From: Agrobacterium tumefaciens
GTDB taxonomy: Bacteria > Pseudomonadota > Alphaproteobacteria > Rhizobiales > Rhizobiaceae
Direction: 5' to 3'
Assembly (NCBI GenBank): GCA_025559845.1
Contig: CP048469.1
Location: 1,550,001 to 1,614,000, forward strand
DNA: 64,000 nt
Part shown: one piece after another, positions 44,534 to 54,998 of the stretch
Layout: every line of letters begins with the position of its first letter
Position numbering within the stretch: position 1 is the first letter of the stretch
Translations under genes and position numbers: made by a program
Notes under the pieces: generated by a model
Seen by the model: the letters and a program-made list of their open reading frames with translations, nothing else
What the model was told of the DNA's origin: nothing
Database searches by the model: none

Positions 44534-46390
44534 ATGGCAGGCGTTGATGGCATGGGCGGAGACAAGGACGAAAAAGCGTCCGGCTTCGATGCCAGATCCG
44601 CCGAAGCATATGTGATCCGCGACCCCCAGGAATTTGCGATGAATATCGCCCGGGCGCTGGAAAACCTGGGCAAGGCGGCGTCCGAATGGCTGGCTCCGCG
44701 CGAACGGGGTGACATTCCGCAAAACAGCGCAAGCCCGATGACCGATCTGGTCAAAACCCTCTCCGACGTTGCCGAATACTGGATGGCGGAGCCGAAGCGC
44801 TCTCTGGAAGCCCAGACCCACCTGCTCTCAAGCTATTACGATCTCTGGACGAAATCGGTCGCGCAGTTTTCCGGCGAGACACCGCCTGAGCCCGAAAAGG
44901 CCGAACCCGGCAAGACCGGCCGCCGCAACCGGCGCTTTGCCGACGAAGACTGGCACGCCAATCCGTTTTTCGATTTCCTGTTGAAGACCTATCAGACCAC
45001 CGTCGCCTTTGCCGACAAGATGGTCAATGAAGCCGAAGGGCTTGACGATCACACCCGCGAAAAAGCCCTGTTTTACATGCGGCAGATGACCGATGCGATT
45101 TCACCCGCCAACTTCGTGTTCACCAACCCGCAGGTATTTCGCGAGACTGTGGCAACGAGCGGCGCCAATCTGGTCAAGGGCATGGCGCAACTGGCCGAAG
45201 ATGTCGCCGCCGGCAATGGCCACCTGAAACTGCGCCAGACCGACTACAGCAAGTTCGTCATCGGCCAGAACATTGCCATAACCCCCGGCAAGGTCATTGC
45301 CCGCAGCGCTCTTTGCGAAATCATCCAGTACGTCCCCTCCACCGACAAAGCTCTCAAACGGCCACTCCTCATCATCCCGCCGTGGATCAACAAGTTCTAT
45401 ATCCTCGATCTCAACCCGCAGAAATCCTTCGTCAAATGGTGCCTTGAGCAAGGCCACAGCGTCTTCATGGTGTCGTGGATCAATCCGGATGCGCAACTCG
45501 CCGACAAGAGCTGGGAAGATTATATCCGCGAAGGAATAGGCTTTGCGCTGGATGCCGTCGAAACTGCGACCGGCGAAAGCGAGGTCAACACCGTCGGTTA
45601 TTGTGTCGGCGGCACCCTGCTCTCCTCCGCACTGGCGCTCTACGCGCAGGAGGGTGACACCCGCATCCGTACCGCAACGCTTCTGGCGGCGCAGACGGAT
45701 TTTACCCATGCCGGCGACCTCAAGGTGTTCATCGACGAAAACCAGCTTGCCGCACTCGACCAGCACATGAAGGCGGTCGGTTACCTCGACGGTTCGATCA
45801 TGGCGACAGTCTTCAACATGCTGCGCGCCTCCGACCTGATCTGGCCCTATATGGTCGACAACTATCTGCGGGGCGCAGAGCCGCTGCCCTTCGACCTTCT
45901 GTACTGGAACTCCGATTCAACCCGGGTGACGGCAGCGAGCCATTCCTTCTACCTGCACAATTGCTATCTGAAGAACAATCTGGCCCGCGGCCTGATGAGC
46001 GTGGCTGGCAAGCGGATCAATCTCGGTGACGTGAAAATCCCGGTCTACGATCTGGCAACCCGCGAGGACCATATCGCGCCCGCCAAGTCGGTTTTCACCG
46101 GTGCATCCCTGTTCGGCGGCCCTGTGGATTTCGTGCTCGGTGCCTCCGGCCACATCGCCGGTGTCGTGAACCCGCCGGAGCTTGAGAAATATCAATACTG
46201 GACAGGGCCATCACCATCCGGAGACTTTGACGCCTGGCAGGCTGCGGCCACCGCGCACAAGGGCTCGTGGTGGGTGCACTGGCAAAGCTGGATCGAAGAC
46301 CACGACAACACAAGGGTCAAGGCAAGACCGCCCGGCGCCGATGACAGGCCGGTGCTCGCCGATGCGCCCGGCACCTATGTTCTGGCATGA
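44534..46390 (+). CDS. phaC: Poly(3-hydroxyalkanoate) synthase, class I
   Basis: PhaC polymerises hydroxyacyl-CoA into storage polyester granules. The 618-residue protein has the PhaC N-terminal domain (TNPQVFRETVATSGANLVKG) and the alpha/beta core with the lipase-like box GYCVGG, whose Cys is the nucleophile. The catalytic Asp and His are in YDLATREDHIAPA and LGASGHIAGVVNPP. Length and single-gene layout fit class I. The ATG at 44534 follows AGGAGG; a longer in-frame start at 44468 is not supported. No phaA or phaB lies nearby. Confidence 0.94.
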   Translation: MAGVDGMGGDKDEKASGFDARSAEAYVIRDPQEFAMNIARALENLGKAASEWLAPRERGDIPQNSASPMTDLVKTLSDVAEYWMAEPKRSLEAQTHLLSSYYDLWTKSVAQFSGETPPEPEKAEPGKTGRRNRRFADEDWHANPFFDFLLKTYQTTVAFADKMVNEAEGLDDHTREKALFYMRQMTDAISPANFVFTNPQVFRETVATSGANLVKGMAQLAEDVAAGNGHLKLRQTDYSKFVIGQNIAITPGKVIARSALCEIIQYVPSTDKALKRPLLIIPPWINKFYILDLNPQKSFVKWCLEQGHSVFMVSWINPDAQLADKSWEDYIREGIGFALDAVETATGESEVNTVGYCVGGTLLSSALALYAQEGDTRIRTATLLAAQTDFTHAGDLKVFIDENQLAALDQHMKAVGYLDGSIMATVFNMLRASDLIWPYMVDNYLRGAEPLPFDLLYWNSDSTRVTAASHSFYLHNCYLKNNLARGLMSVAGKRINLGDVKIPVYDLATREDHIAPAKSVFTGASLFGGPVDFVLGASGHIAGVVNPPELEKYQYWTGPSPSGDFDAWQAAATAHKGSWWVHWQSWIEDHDNTRVKARPPGADDRPVLADAPGTYVLA

Positions 46391-46446
46391 ACAGGCAGCA
46401 TGCCGGAGCGCTTGCCATCCCTCACGTCGCGGTCCAATAAGTCGTC

Positions 46447-47166
46447 ATGCAATTTTCCCCGCCCCTTACACCCGCCACCCTCGTTGCCCGGTACAAACGG
46501 TTTCTCTTCGATGCCATTCTCGAAGACGGAACCGCGATTACCGGCTCCTGCCCCAATACCGGTTCGATGCGCGGCCTGACGACACCAGGATCGCGGATCT
46601 GGCTTTCCGAACACGACAGCCCGACCCGCAAGTACCGCCACATGCTGGAAATGGTGGAAGCCGACGGTACCGTGGTCGGCATCAACACCGGCATGCCGAA
46701 CAAGCTGGCGGAAGAAGCAATCCTCAACGGTCGCATCGAACCGCTCACCGGTTATGCGACACTCAGACGCGAGCAGAAATACGGGCGCAATTCCCGCATC
46801 GATTTCCTGCTCTCGGGCCCCGGACGGCCCGACGCCTATGTCGAGGTCAAGAACGTGCACTTCATGCGCGAGCCGGGTCTGGCGGAATTTCCGGATACTG
46901 CGACCAAGCGCGGCGCAAAACATCTGGAAGAGCTGGGTGACGCGAAAGAAGCCGGTCACCGCGCGGTGATGCTCTATCTCATCCAGCGCGGCGATTGCGA
47001 CCGGATGCGCATCTGCGAGGATCTGGACCCGGTCTATGCTCTGGCCTTCCGCCGCGCCATGCAGCGTGGTGTCGAGGCATATGCGGTCAAATGTGACGTT
47101 TCTCCGGCACAAATTGCAGTCAGCGCGGCGGTTAAGATGGACGAAGGCCACCTCGCTGTTTTATGA
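46447..47166 (+). CDS. sfsA: SfsA-family protein (sugar fermentation stimulation)
   Basis: This is a 239-residue SfsA protein. The N-terminal OB-like part has [24 protein letters not shown]. The endonuclease-like C-terminal part has [28 protein letters not shown], in which DFLL, EVK and KNV positions match the restriction-like fold, plus [14 protein letters not shown]. coli SfsA binds DNA and was linked to maltose metabolism; its role here is not known. It lies 31 bp before map and the two are probably co-transcribed. Confidence 0.92.
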   Translation: MQFSPPLTPATLVARYKRFLFDAILEDGTAITGSCPNTGSMRGLTTPGSRIWLSEHDSPTRKYRHMLEMVEADGTVVGINTGMPNKLAEEAILNGRIEPLTGYATLRREQKYGRNSRIDFLLSGPGRPDAYVEVKNVHFMREPGLAEFPDTATKRGAKHLEELGDAKEAGHRAVMLYLIQRGDCDRMRICEDLDPVYALAFRRAMQRGVEAYAVKCDVSPAQIAVSAAVKMDEGHLAVL

Positions 47167-47197
47167 ACGGAGATAAGAAAGAACAGAAAGCACTATC

Positions 47198-48037
47198 ATG
47201 GTCACCTATATCGATGCAGCCTCTGCTCCCCTGAAGAATACCGGCGTCATCCGCCTCTATAACGCGGAAGACTTTGCCGGCATGCGCAAGGCGTGCCAGT
47301 TGACGGCGCGCTGCCTCGACGAGCTTGCGGCAATCGTCAAGCCCGGCGTGACGACCGATACCATAGACCGTTTCGTTTTCGAGTTCGGTGCCGATCACGG
47401 CGCCTTGCCGGCAACGCTGAACTATCGCGGTTATACCAAATCGGTCTGCACCTCGATCAACCATGTGGTCTGCCACGGCATACCGGATAACAAGCCGCTG
47501 CGTGAGGGCGATATCGTCAACATCGACGTGACCTATGTGGTGGATGGCTGGCACGGCGATTCGAGCCGCATGTATCCGGTCGGCCAGATCAAGCGCGCTG
47601 CAGAGCGCCTGCTGGAAGTGACCTATGAGTGCCTGATGCTCGGCATCGCCGCTGTGAAGCCCGGCGTCCGCACCGGCGCCATCGGCGCTGCCATTCAGGC
47701 CTATGCGGAAGCGGAACGTTGCTCCGTGGTCACGGATTTCTGCGGCCACGGCGTTGGCCGCCTGTTCCACGATACGCCGAACATTCTCCACTACGGCAAG
47801 GAAAGCGAAGGCCCGGAAATCCGCGAGGGCATGATCTTCACCATCGAGCCGATGATCAACCTCGGCAAACCGCATGTGAAGGTGCTGTCGGACGGCTGGA
47901 CGGCGGTAACGCGCGACCGTTCGCTGTCGGCGCAGTACGAACATGCCGTTGGCGTCACCGCAACCGGCTGCGAAATCTTCACGCTGTCGCCCGGCGGCTT
48001 CGACCGTCCCGGCCTGCCGCCCCTTCCCAAAGCTTGA
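47198..48037 (+). CDS. map: Methionine aminopeptidase, type I
   Basis: This enzyme removes the initiator methionine from new proteins. The 279-residue protein has all five metal ligands: Asp in VNIDVTYVVDGWHGDSS (two), His in GHGVGRLFHDTPN, Glu in FTIEPMIN and a last Glu in SAQYEHAVGVT. The active-site His is in NHVVCHGIPD. It follows sfsA and precedes radC by 15 bp, so the three form a likely operon. Confidence 0.95.
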   Translation: MVTYIDAASAPLKNTGVIRLYNAEDFAGMRKACQLTARCLDELAAIVKPGVTTDTIDRFVFEFGADHGALPATLNYRGYTKSVCTSINHVVCHGIPDNKPLREGDIVNIDVTYVVDGWHGDSSRMYPVGQIKRAAERLLEVTYECLMLGIAAVKPGVRTGAIGAAIQAYAEAERCSVVTDFCGHGVGRLFHDTPNILHYGKESEGPEIREGMIFTIEPMINLGKPHVKVLSDGWTAVTRDRSLSAQYEHAVGVTATGCEIFTLSPGGFDRPGLPPLPKA

Positions 48038-48052
48038 GGCAACGACCGCTCG

Positions 48053-48889
48053 ATGGCCAAACGCCCCGCCCCGCCTTCTGCCGATCTATTGACGACATCA
48101 GGCTCCGGGGCGGGCCAAAGCGGCCTTTTCGGGCAGGATGACGAACGTCATTTTTTCGCCGATCCACAACTGGCAGCCAGGAAGACGGCATCAACTGCGC
48201 CGAAACGGGAACCGGATGCGGCCCATTATCACGGCCATCGCGACCGATTGCGCACCCGCTACCGCGACGGCGGCGACGCCGCCCTGGCCGATTACGAACT
48301 GCTGGAACTGCTGCTGTTCCGGTTGATCCCCCGCAAGGACACCAAACCCATTGCCAAGGCGTTGATTGCCCGGTTTGGAACGCTGGGCGGCGTTTTCGGC
48401 GCACCGCCAACCTTGTTGCAGGAGGTCGATGGTGTCGGCGAAGCCGTCGCACTCGATCTCAAGCTCATCGGCTCCGTTTCGCAGCGCATGCTGAAAAGCG
48501 AAATCCGCAACAAGCAGGTTCTGGGCTCCTGGTCGTCCGTCATCGACTATTGCCATGCGGCGATGGCCTATGAATCGCGCGAACAGTTCCGCATTCTGTT
48601 TCTGGACAAAAGAAACGTCCTGATTGCCGATGAGATTCAGGGCCACGGCACGGTGGATCACACGCCGGTTTATCCGCGCGAGGTGGTGCGACGGGCGCTT
48701 GAACTGTCATCTACAGCCTTGATTTTAGTGCATAATCACCCGAGTGGAGACCCCACCCCTTCCCGCGCCGACATCGAGATGACGAAGACCATCATTGACA
48801 CGGCCAAGCCTCTCGGCATCGCCGTTCACGACCACATCATCATCGGCCGGGATGGCCATGTCAGTTTCAAAGGCCTGCGCCTGATCTGA
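48053..48889 (+). CDS. radC: RadC-family JAMM protein
   Basis: This 278-residue protein of the RadC/UPF0758 family has a helix-hairpin-helix region ([20 protein letters not shown]) and the JAMM metal site: Glu in [10 protein letters not shown] and [14 protein letters not shown] near residue 235. An extra N-terminal 60 residues are polar and specific to this group. The historical link with repair of radiation damage is weak, and the biochemical role is still unclear. It is third in the sfsA-map-radC run. Confidence 0.93.
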   Translation: MAKRPAPPSADLLTTSGSGAGQSGLFGQDDERHFFADPQLAARKTASTAPKREPDAAHYHGHRDRLRTRYRDGGDAALADYELLELLLFRLIPRKDTKPIAKALIARFGTLGGVFGAPPTLLQEVDGVGEAVALDLKLIGSVSQRMLKSEIRNKQVLGSWSSVIDYCHAAMAYESREQFRILFLDKRNVLIADEIQGHGTVDHTPVYPREVVRRALELSSTALILVHNHPSGDPTPSRADIEMTKTIIDTAKPLGIAVHDHIIIGRDGHVSFKGLRLI

Positions 48890-49037
48890 CGATCTTTACT
48901 TGCACCCAGCGGGAATTTTACTTGCGCTGCAACCTTTAAGCGTCGGCGCAAGGGAAAATTAACGTCTGCAAATTAGCATTTCCGAAAATAATAATATCCG
49001 GCATTCAAGAATAGCGCCAATAAAGCGGGAGTGTGCT

Positions 49038-49460
49038 ATGCGTAAGGGGGTACGTTTATTCCGTGATCGGTCCGGCTCGTCGGCTGTCGAGTTCGCGATT
49101 GTCGCACCGATTTTCTTTCTCGTTCTGCTGACCATGATTGCCTACGGCATCTATCTGATGGCTGCCTATTCGGTTCAGCAGGTTGCAGCTGATGCCGCAC
49201 GTACGGCCGTTGCCGGGCTGAACACCGCCGAGCGACAGAAGCTCGCCCGTGATTTCGTTGCCCAGAGCAACCTCAACTACGCCTTCATGAACAAGAACCA
49301 TTTCACCATCAGCGTCGATGGCGACCCCAGCAATGCCAACCAGTTCACGGTGAAGGTCGAGTACGACGCCCGCGACCTGCCCATCTGGAGCCTCTACAGC
49401 TACACGCTGCCGGAACCGGTGATCCGGCGTTTCTCCACGATCCGGATCGGGGGAGTCTGA
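49038..49460 (+). CDS. TadE-like pilus assembly protein
   Basis: This 140-residue protein has the TadE pseudopilin-like start: RLFRDRSGSSAVEFAIVAPIFF followed by a hydrophobic helix to about residue 42, with the conserved AVEFA and Glu. The periplasmic part has YSVQQVAADAARTAVAG. TadE-type proteins are processed by a prepilin peptidase in Flp/Tad pilus systems. It sits 1 bp before the TadG-like gene. No flp, cpa or other tad genes are in the window, so this pair may serve surface proteins elsewhere. Confidence 0.88.
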   Translation: MRKGVRLFRDRSGSSAVEFAIVAPIFFLVLLTMIAYGIYLMAAYSVQQVAADAARTAVAGLNTAERQKLARDFVAQSNLNYAFMNKNHFTISVDGDPSNANQFTVKVEYDARDLPIWSLYSYTLPEPVIRRFSTIRIGGV

Positions 49461-49461
49461 C

Positions 49462-51192
49462 ATGCAACATGCATCTTCGCTCCTCACCCGTCTGTTTCGG
49501 GACCGTTCCGGCAACATCGCCATCACTGCCGGCCTGACGGCGCCGCTGTTCATCGGCATTCTCGCGCTTGGCGTCGATTACGGTTACCTCACCCTGCAGA
49601 AACGGCAATTGCAGCAGACGGCTGACCTGGCCGCCATCTCCGCCGCCGGAACCACCAATCCCGAACAGGCCGTCCAGCAATACTTCCAGCTCAATGGCAT
49701 GGACCTTGGCGTCAAGACCGCTCAGGGCCTGCTGACGGAAAATGGCGTCGTCCCCTTCGACCCGCTGAAAGCCTTTGCCACCCGCAACGGTTACGCCGAA
49801 GTGGTGAAGGGTCACTATGAACCGGATGCAAGCCTCGCCGTCGGCAAGCGCTTCGTCGAAAATGCCCTGCCGACCAACGCGGTGAAGGTCAATATCGTCG
49901 AAAAAGGCCAGATATTCTTCGCATCCGCCTTCACCACGCCACCGACAGTTTCGGCGGTTGGAACGGCATCGTCGCAAAGAATTGCCGCCTTTTCCGTTGG
50001 CTCGCGCCTGGCAAGCCTGAATGACGGTCTGTTGAACAGCCTGCTTGGCGGCCTGCTCGGCACCACCGTCTCGCTGAAACTGATGGACTACAAGGCGCTG
50101 GTCGATGCCGACGTCAACGCGCTTCACGTCATCGACGCACTGGCGCTCGACCTTGGCCTGACGGCAGGAACCTACAAGAATGTGCTGAAGACCGAAATCA
50201 CCTACGGCAAGTTCCTGAACGTGCTGACCAAGACTACCGGCATTCAGCCAACTGTCGCCACCGTTTTGAAAACGCTCGAAAAAGCGGCGAACAAGACCAA
50301 CGTCAAATTGCGCCTGGAGGAAATCCTCAATCTCGGGCCATTGAGCGAACAGCTCATCGGAACCGGCGAGAACCTGAAGGTAACGGCAGGCGTCTTCGAT
50401 CTGATCAACGCCGCAGCCGTCGCCGGCAATGGCGGCAACCAGATTGCGCTCGATGCCGGTGCGGTCGTTCCGGGCCTGGCCTCGGTCAAGATCACGCTGG
50501 CGATCGGCGAACCGCCGGTTGAAACACCGCCCATGGCGGTTGGCGGTGTCGGCACGGTTGTTCGCACGGCCCAGACCCGCCTGTCGGTCAATGTCACCGT
50601 GGATGGACTTCAGGCAATTGCCGGCCTGAAGATCAATCTGCCGCTTTACGTGGAAGTCGCCAATGCCGAGGCGCGGCTGGCGGATCTGCGCTGCACCGGC
50701 GGCGGTCAGGGCACGGTCGATGTCGAGGTCGTTCCCGGTGTCGCCGAAATCGCTGTGGGCAACGTCGATACCAGCGCCTTCAACAACTTTGGCAAGGACC
50801 CACGCGTAACCAAGGCAGCCCTGATCGATTCCGCCCTGCTCAGCGTCAATGGCATGGCCCATATCAATGCCGGCAACATGACCAAGACCAAGCTGACCTT
50901 CCAGCAGACGGATATCACCCAGGCGAAGATCAAGAGCGTCTCTACCAAAAACACCGTGACCTCTCTGGTCAGTTCACTGCTGACGAACCTCGATCTCGAC
51001 ATCAAGATCCTGTTCCTCAGCCTTGGTACCCCGACGCTGATCCAGCAGGCGCTTGCCAACACGCTGTCGCTGGTAACAGCCCCGGTGGATGCCCTGCTCT
51101 ACAACACGCTGCTGGTGCTGGGGGTCAAGATTGGCGAAGCCGATGTCCGTGTCACCGATGTTCGCTGCATGCAGCCCGCGCTGGTGCAATAA
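49462..51192 (+). CDS. TadG-like pilus assembly protein
   Basis: This 576-residue protein begins RLFRDRSGNIAITAGLTAPL and continues into a single membrane helix, then DYGYLTLQKRQLQQTADLAA, the shared TadE/TadG N-terminal pattern. The long periplasmic part from about residue 60 is rich in Ala, Leu, Val and Thr. I found no DxSxS MIDAS, so it is not the von Willebrand-type TadG. It carries only two late cysteines, in DLRC and DVRC, which may pair. It is co-transcribed with the TadE-like gene and ended by a terminator at 51217. Confidence 0.85.
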   Translation: MQHASSLLTRLFRDRSGNIAITAGLTAPLFIGILALGVDYGYLTLQKRQLQQTADLAAISAAGTTNPEQAVQQYFQLNGMDLGVKTAQGLLTENGVVPFDPLKAFATRNGYAEVVKGHYEPDASLAVGKRFVENALPTNAVKVNIVEKGQIFFASAFTTPPTVSAVGTASSQRIAAFSVGSRLASLNDGLLNSLLGGLLGTTVSLKLMDYKALVDADVNALHVIDALALDLGLTAGTYKNVLKTEITYGKFLNVLTKTTGIQPTVATVLKTLEKAANKTNVKLRLEEILNLGPLSEQLIGTGENLKVTAGVFDLINAAAVAGNGGNQIALDAGAVVPGLASVKITLAIGEPPVETPPMAVGGVGTVVRTAQTRLSVNVTVDGLQAIAGLKINLPLYVEVANAEARLADLRCTGGGQGTVDVEVVPGVAEIAVGNVDTSAFNNFGKDPRVTKAALIDSALLSVNGMAHINAGNMTKTKLTFQQTDITQAKIKSVSTKNTVTSLVSSLLTNLDLDIKILFLSLGTPTLIQQALANTLSLVTAPVDALLYNTLLVLGVKIGEADVRVTDVRCMQPALVQ

Positions 51193-51216
51193 CCCCTCCT
51201 CCGCCGCCGAACAAAA

Positions 51217-51248
51217 AAGCCGCCGGATCATCTCCGGCGGCTTTTTTT
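51217..51248. terminator. Bidirectional terminator between tadG-like and aroG
   Basis: An 11-bp perfect stem AAGCCGCCGGA/TCCGGCGGCTT with loop TCATC has a T run after it on the plus strand and an A run before it, so it can serve both convergent genes. Confidence 0.92.
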
Positions 51249-51266
51249 ATTCGATCTTGTCGGCGA

Positions 51267-52643
51267 TCAGAAGTTGGCGATAGCCAGACGCTTCTCGTCG
51301 CGGCCGCTCTTCATGCGCTCCGACAGCAGGAACGCCAGTTCCAGAGCCTGATCGGCGTTGAGGCGCGGGTCGCAATGGGTGTGGTAACGATCCGACAGCG
51401 AGTCGGCCGTAACCGCGCGTGCACCGCCGGTGCATTCGGTCACGTCCTTGCCGGTCATCTCGATGTGGATGCCGCCCGGATGGGTGCCTTCCGCACGATG
51501 GATCTGGAAGAAGCTCTCGACCTCCGACAGGATGCGCTCGAAAGGACGCGTCTTGTAGTGATTGAGCGTGATCGTGTTGCCGTGCATCGGGTCGCAGGAC
51601 CAGACAACCTTCTTGCCTTCCTTCTCGACAGCGCGAATGAGCTTCGGCAGGTTTTCGGCAACCTTGTCGTGGCCGAAACGGCAGATCAACGTCAGGCGAC
51701 CGGCTTCGTTCGTAGGGTTCAGCGCATCGATCAGCTCAATCAGGTTGTCGGGCTGCAGGGACGGGCCGCACTTCAGACCGATCGGGTTCTTGATGCCGCG
51801 GAAATATTCGACATGCGCGTGATCGAGCTGGCGCGTACGGTCGCCGATCCACAGCATGTGGCCTGACGTGGCGTACCAGTCGCCGGAGGTGGAATCGATA
51901 CGCGTCAGCGCCTCTTCGTAACCGAGAAGCAGCGCTTCATGGCTAGTGAAGAAATCCGTCTCGCGCAGGCTCGGATTGTTTTCAGCCGAGATACCGATGG
52001 CCTTCATGAAGTCCATGGTTTCGGAGATACGGTCCGCCAGCTTGCGGTAACGGTCTGCCTGCGGGCTGTCCTTGATGAAACCGAGCATCCACTGATGCAC
52101 GTTTTCGAGGTTGGCGTAGCCACCCATCGCGAAAGCGCGCAACAGGTTCAGCGTCGCTGCCGACTGGCGGTACGCGTCGAGCTGGCGCTCAGGGTTCGGA
52201 ATGCGCGAACCTTCATTGAATTCGATGCCGTTGATGATGTCACCACGGTAGGACGGCAACTCGACGCCGTTCTGCGATTCAATGTTGGAAGAACGCGGCT
52301 TGGCGAACTGACCGGCAATACGGCCAACCTTGACGACAGGAAGCTGCGCGCCATAGGTCAGAACAACGGCCATCTGCAGGAACGCACGGAAGAAGTCGCG
52401 GATGTTGTCAGCGCCATGTTCCAGGAAGCTTTCAGCGCAGTCACCGCCCTGCAACAGGAACGCATTGCCTTCTGCAACGTTGGCGAGCTGCTTTTTCAGG
52501 CGACGTGCTTCACCGGCAAAAACCAGCGGAGGATAGCTTGCAAGCTGGGCTTCCGTAGCAGCCAGAGCTGCTGCGTCAGGATATTCAGGAACCTGCTGGA
52601 TCGGCTTGTGTCTCCAGCTACCGGGGGTCCAATTCTGTGCCAT
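51267..52643 (-). CDS. aroG: DAHP synthase, class II
   Basis: This is a 458-residue 3-deoxy-D-arabino-heptulosonate 7-phosphate synthase of the plant-like class II type. It makes the first intermediate of the shikimate pathway from PEP and erythrose 4-phosphate. The metal Cys lies in [11 protein letters not shown] near residue 66. PEP and phosphate contacts are in [29 protein letters not shown] and [10 protein letters not shown], with late [13 protein letters not shown]. It is a single gene ending at a shared terminator. The symbol is used loosely, since class II genes are named in several ways. Confidence 0.93.
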   Translation of the reverse strand: MAQNWTPGSWRHKPIQQVPEYPDAAALAATEAQLASYPPLVFAGEARRLKKQLANVAEGNAFLLQGGDCAESFLEHGADNIRDFFRAFLQMAVVLTYGAQLPVVKVGRIAGQFAKPRSSNIESQNGVELPSYRGDIINGIEFNEGSRIPNPERQLDAYRQSAATLNLLRAFAMGGYANLENVHQWMLGFIKDSPQADRYRKLADRISETMDFMKAIGISAENNPSLRETDFFTSHEALLLGYEEALTRIDSTSGDWYATSGHMLWIGDRTRQLDHAHVEYFRGIKNPIGLKCGPSLQPDNLIELIDALNPTNEAGRLTLICRFGHDKVAENLPKLIRAVEKEGKKVVWSCDPMHGNTITLNHYKTRPFERILSEVESFFQIHRAEGTHPGGIHIEMTGKDVTECTGGARAVTADSLSDRYHTHCDPRLNADQALELAFLLSERMKSGRDEKRLAIANF

Positions 52644-52880
52644 TGTTCTTCACCTGGTTTTCACGTCCGCTCCATCCCGGGCGGCGATCTCGAAAGTTGC
52701 GCGGCTTATATCTCCAAGGATCGGCTTTGCATAGCCGATCCTTCCGTGCCCCCTGGGTTTCGGGGCGTTTTGGGCCTTCAAAGAGCAGAAAAACAAATCT
52801 AAACGATTTAAATTTCTGACCGGACTAGAAGGCGCGGGGCGCAAGGCCTGAACGCAGATGATATCACGCTTGCGCGCTGA

Positions 52881-54266
52881 CTACACGCGCTCGCCGTTGA
52901 AGACGCGATAGCTCGGCGAATACATCGTGACAAGCTCTTCCGCAGCCGTCGGATGAACGGCCATCGTGCGGTCGAAATCGTCCTTCGTGCAGCCGGCCTT
53001 CAATGTAATGCCGAGAAGCTGCGCCATCTCGCCAGCCTCATGGCCAAGGATATGCGCGCCGACAACCTTACGGTCCGCCGCATTGACGATCAGCTTCATG
53101 ATCGTCTTTTCCGTGCGGCCGGAAAGCGTCGCCTTCATCGGCCTGAACTGGGCGCGGTAGACTTCAAGTTCAGGATATTTCGCACCGGCCTCTTCTTCGG
53201 ACAGACCAACCGTGCCGATTTCCGGCTGCGAGAACACCGCCGTCGCGATCAGTTCATGATCGGGCTTGGTCGGGTTGTTCTTGTATTCGGTCTCGATGAA
53301 GCACATGGCCTCGTGGATCGCCACCGGCGTCAGTTGCACCCGGTCGGTGACATCGCCCAGCGCGAAGATGCTCGGCACATTGGTACGCGAATAATCGTCG
53401 ACGATGATCGCACCGCGCGCATCGAGCTTCACACCGGCATTCTCAAGGCCAAGGCCCTTGGTGTTCGGATCGCGGCCAAGCGCCAGCATGACCGTGTCGA
53501 CCGCGAGCGTGCCGTTGTTCTTGGTGCGGGCGTTAAGACCGCCCTCGCCCTTCGTCACCTCTTCGATGACGTCGGTGAGCAGGATCTTGATGCCTTTGGC
53601 TTCCATGGCTTCGTGCAGACCACGGCGCATGTCGTGGTCGAAACGCGACAGGATTTCCTTGCCGCGATAGATCAGCGTCGTCTCGACACCGAGACCATGG
53701 AAAATATTCGCGAATTCGACGGCAATGTAGCCACCGCCGGCAATCAGGATCGATTTCGGCAGCTCTTCCAGATGGAACGCCTCATTGGACGAGATCGTCA
53801 GTTCATGACCCGGCAGCGCCTTGTGCTCGTTCGGCGTGCCGCCGACGGCAATGACGATACGCTCGGCCGTGAAGGTCTGACCGGTCTTCACCAGCTTGAC
53901 GGTATTCGCGTCGACCAGTTCGGCACGGCTGTCAAAAATATCCGCCTTGGCGTTGTCCAGTCCCTTGCGGTACAGGCCCTCAAGGCGGGTGATTTCCTTG
54001 TCCTTCGCCTCGATCAGCTTCTTCCAGTCGAAGCTGCTCTTGCCGACAGTCCAGCCAAAGCCTTCCGCATCCTCGAAATGTTCCGGGAACTGCGAGGCAT
54101 AGACAAACAGCTTCTTCGGCACGCAGCCGCGAATGACGCAGGTTCCGCCGTACCGGTATTCCTCGGCGATTGCGACGCGCTTGCCGAGAGAGGCAGCCAC
54201 GCGGGCGCTGCGCACACCGCCGGAACCGCCACCGATGACGAAAAGGTCATAGTCATAAGCTGTCAT
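52881..54266 (-). CDS. gor: Glutathione-disulfide reductase
   Basis: This is a 461-residue flavoprotein disulfide reductase. The FAD motif is VIGGGSGGVRSARVAA and the redox-active pair is GGTCVIRGCVPKKL near residue 45. The NADPH domain motif is AGGGYIAVEFANIF with an Arg at IYRGKEI, and the C-terminal proton relay is VHPTAAEELV. The pattern is that of glutathione reductase rather than dihydrolipoamide dehydrogenase. The ATG at 54266 has AGGGG upstream; a TTG two codons earlier also exists. It is 146 bp downstream of the DUF2059 gene on the same strand, beyond that gene's terminator. Confidence 0.94.
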   Translation of the reverse strand: MTAYDYDLFVIGGGSGGVRSARVAASLGKRVAIAEEYRYGGTCVIRGCVPKKLFVYASQFPEHFEDAEGFGWTVGKSSFDWKKLIEAKDKEITRLEGLYRKGLDNAKADIFDSRAELVDANTVKLVKTGQTFTAERIVIAVGGTPNEHKALPGHELTISSNEAFHLEELPKSILIAGGGYIAVEFANIFHGLGVETTLIYRGKEILSRFDHDMRRGLHEAMEAKGIKILLTDVIEEVTKGEGGLNARTKNNGTLAVDTVMLALGRDPNTKGLGLENAGVKLDARGAIIVDDYSRTNVPSIFALGDVTDRVQLTPVAIHEAMCFIETEYKNNPTKPDHELIATAVFSQPEIGTVGLSEEEAGAKYPELEVYRAQFRPMKATLSGRTEKTIMKLIVNAADRKVVGAHILGHEAGEMAQLLGITLKAGCTKDDFDRTMAVHPTAAEELVTMYSPSYRVFNGERV

Positions 54267-54357
54267 AGTCAAAACCCCTGCTCAAAATCACTGGCCGACC
54301 ACCTGAAGATGGCAGCGGCGCATTCGTGGCACATATAGGTGCTGCGACGCACAAATG

Positions 54358-54384
54358 AAAAGCCCGGTCTTGCGACCGGGCTTT
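54358..54384 (-). terminator. Terminator of the rpiA-DUF2059 operon
   Basis: A perfect 11-bp stem AAAGCCCGGTC/GACCGGGCTTT with a four-base loop is followed on the minus strand by TTTCATTTG. It lies about 30 bp after the DUF2059 gene. Confidence 0.82.
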
Positions 54385-54412
54385 GAAAATTTCTGAACGA
54401 AACGTCAGCCGA

Positions 54413-54982
54413 TTATGGCTTCGGTGCAGCCGGTGCGCCGCCCGTTGCGTTCTGGTCTGCCGGAAGCGGAGCCAGATCGGCGCCGGCAACCTTCTGCAGT
54501 TCAGCCATGCTGGACGTGTTGAGGTCGCGGTTGATGCCTGCAGCCCAGATGTCGGCAGCCTTCATCAGTTCGCGTGTAGCGATCGGGCCATCCTTCAGGA
54601 GCTTCTTGCCGGCTTCGCTGCCGTAGAATGCAGAAATGGCCTTCAGTTCGTCGATGGTGAAGGCGCGCGCATAGGTCAGCGCAGCTTCACGCTCGAGGTC
54701 TGCACGGCGCGGTGCAAGCTCGAGAGCCTTCGCATCGACGGTCGCGCTGATGGCATCCTGCACGTTCGGCGAAGCCTGGATGAGCTCGCCCTTCAGGCGC
54801 TCTGCCAGGCCCGGAAGGATGGCGTCGAAACGATCGGTAACGCCGAGAGAGGCGATTGCCTGCCGTGCGGCAGCGACATGCTCTTCCGAAATTTCCTGAG
54901 CCCGTACGGCCGTGCCGAATACGATGCCGGAAATGAGGATCGAAGCAGCGGCAGCTTTGCCCAGTCCCGCTAGTTTGACCAT
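54413..54982 (-). CDS. Exported DUF2059-family protein
   Basis: This 189-residue protein has an N-terminal signal peptide (KAAAASILISGIVFGTAVRA) with likely cleavage at VRAQ. The DUF2059 helical domain is at about residues 85-145, with AALTYARAFTIDELKAISAFY and GSEAGKKLL. Its ending is Pro/Ala rich. The periplasmic function of the family is not known. The ATG follows AGGAG. It lies 16 bp after rpiA and is probably translated from the same message. Confidence 0.9.
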   Translation of the reverse strand: MVKLAGLGKAAAASILISGIVFGTAVRAQEISEEHVAAARQAIASLGVTDRFDAILPGLAERLKGELIQASPNVQDAISATVDAKALELAPRRADLEREAALTYARAFTIDELKAISAFYGSEAGKKLLKDGPIATRELMKAADIWAAGINRDLNTSSMAELQKVAGADLAPLPADQNATGGAPAAPKP

Positions 54983-54998
54983 GAAAATCTCGCTCCTG

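Noticed and set aside
54413..54982. Plus-strand frames overlapping the DUF2059 gene
   Set aside because: They lack ribosome sites and family motifs, while the minus-strand frame has a signal peptide, a known domain and an operon partner.
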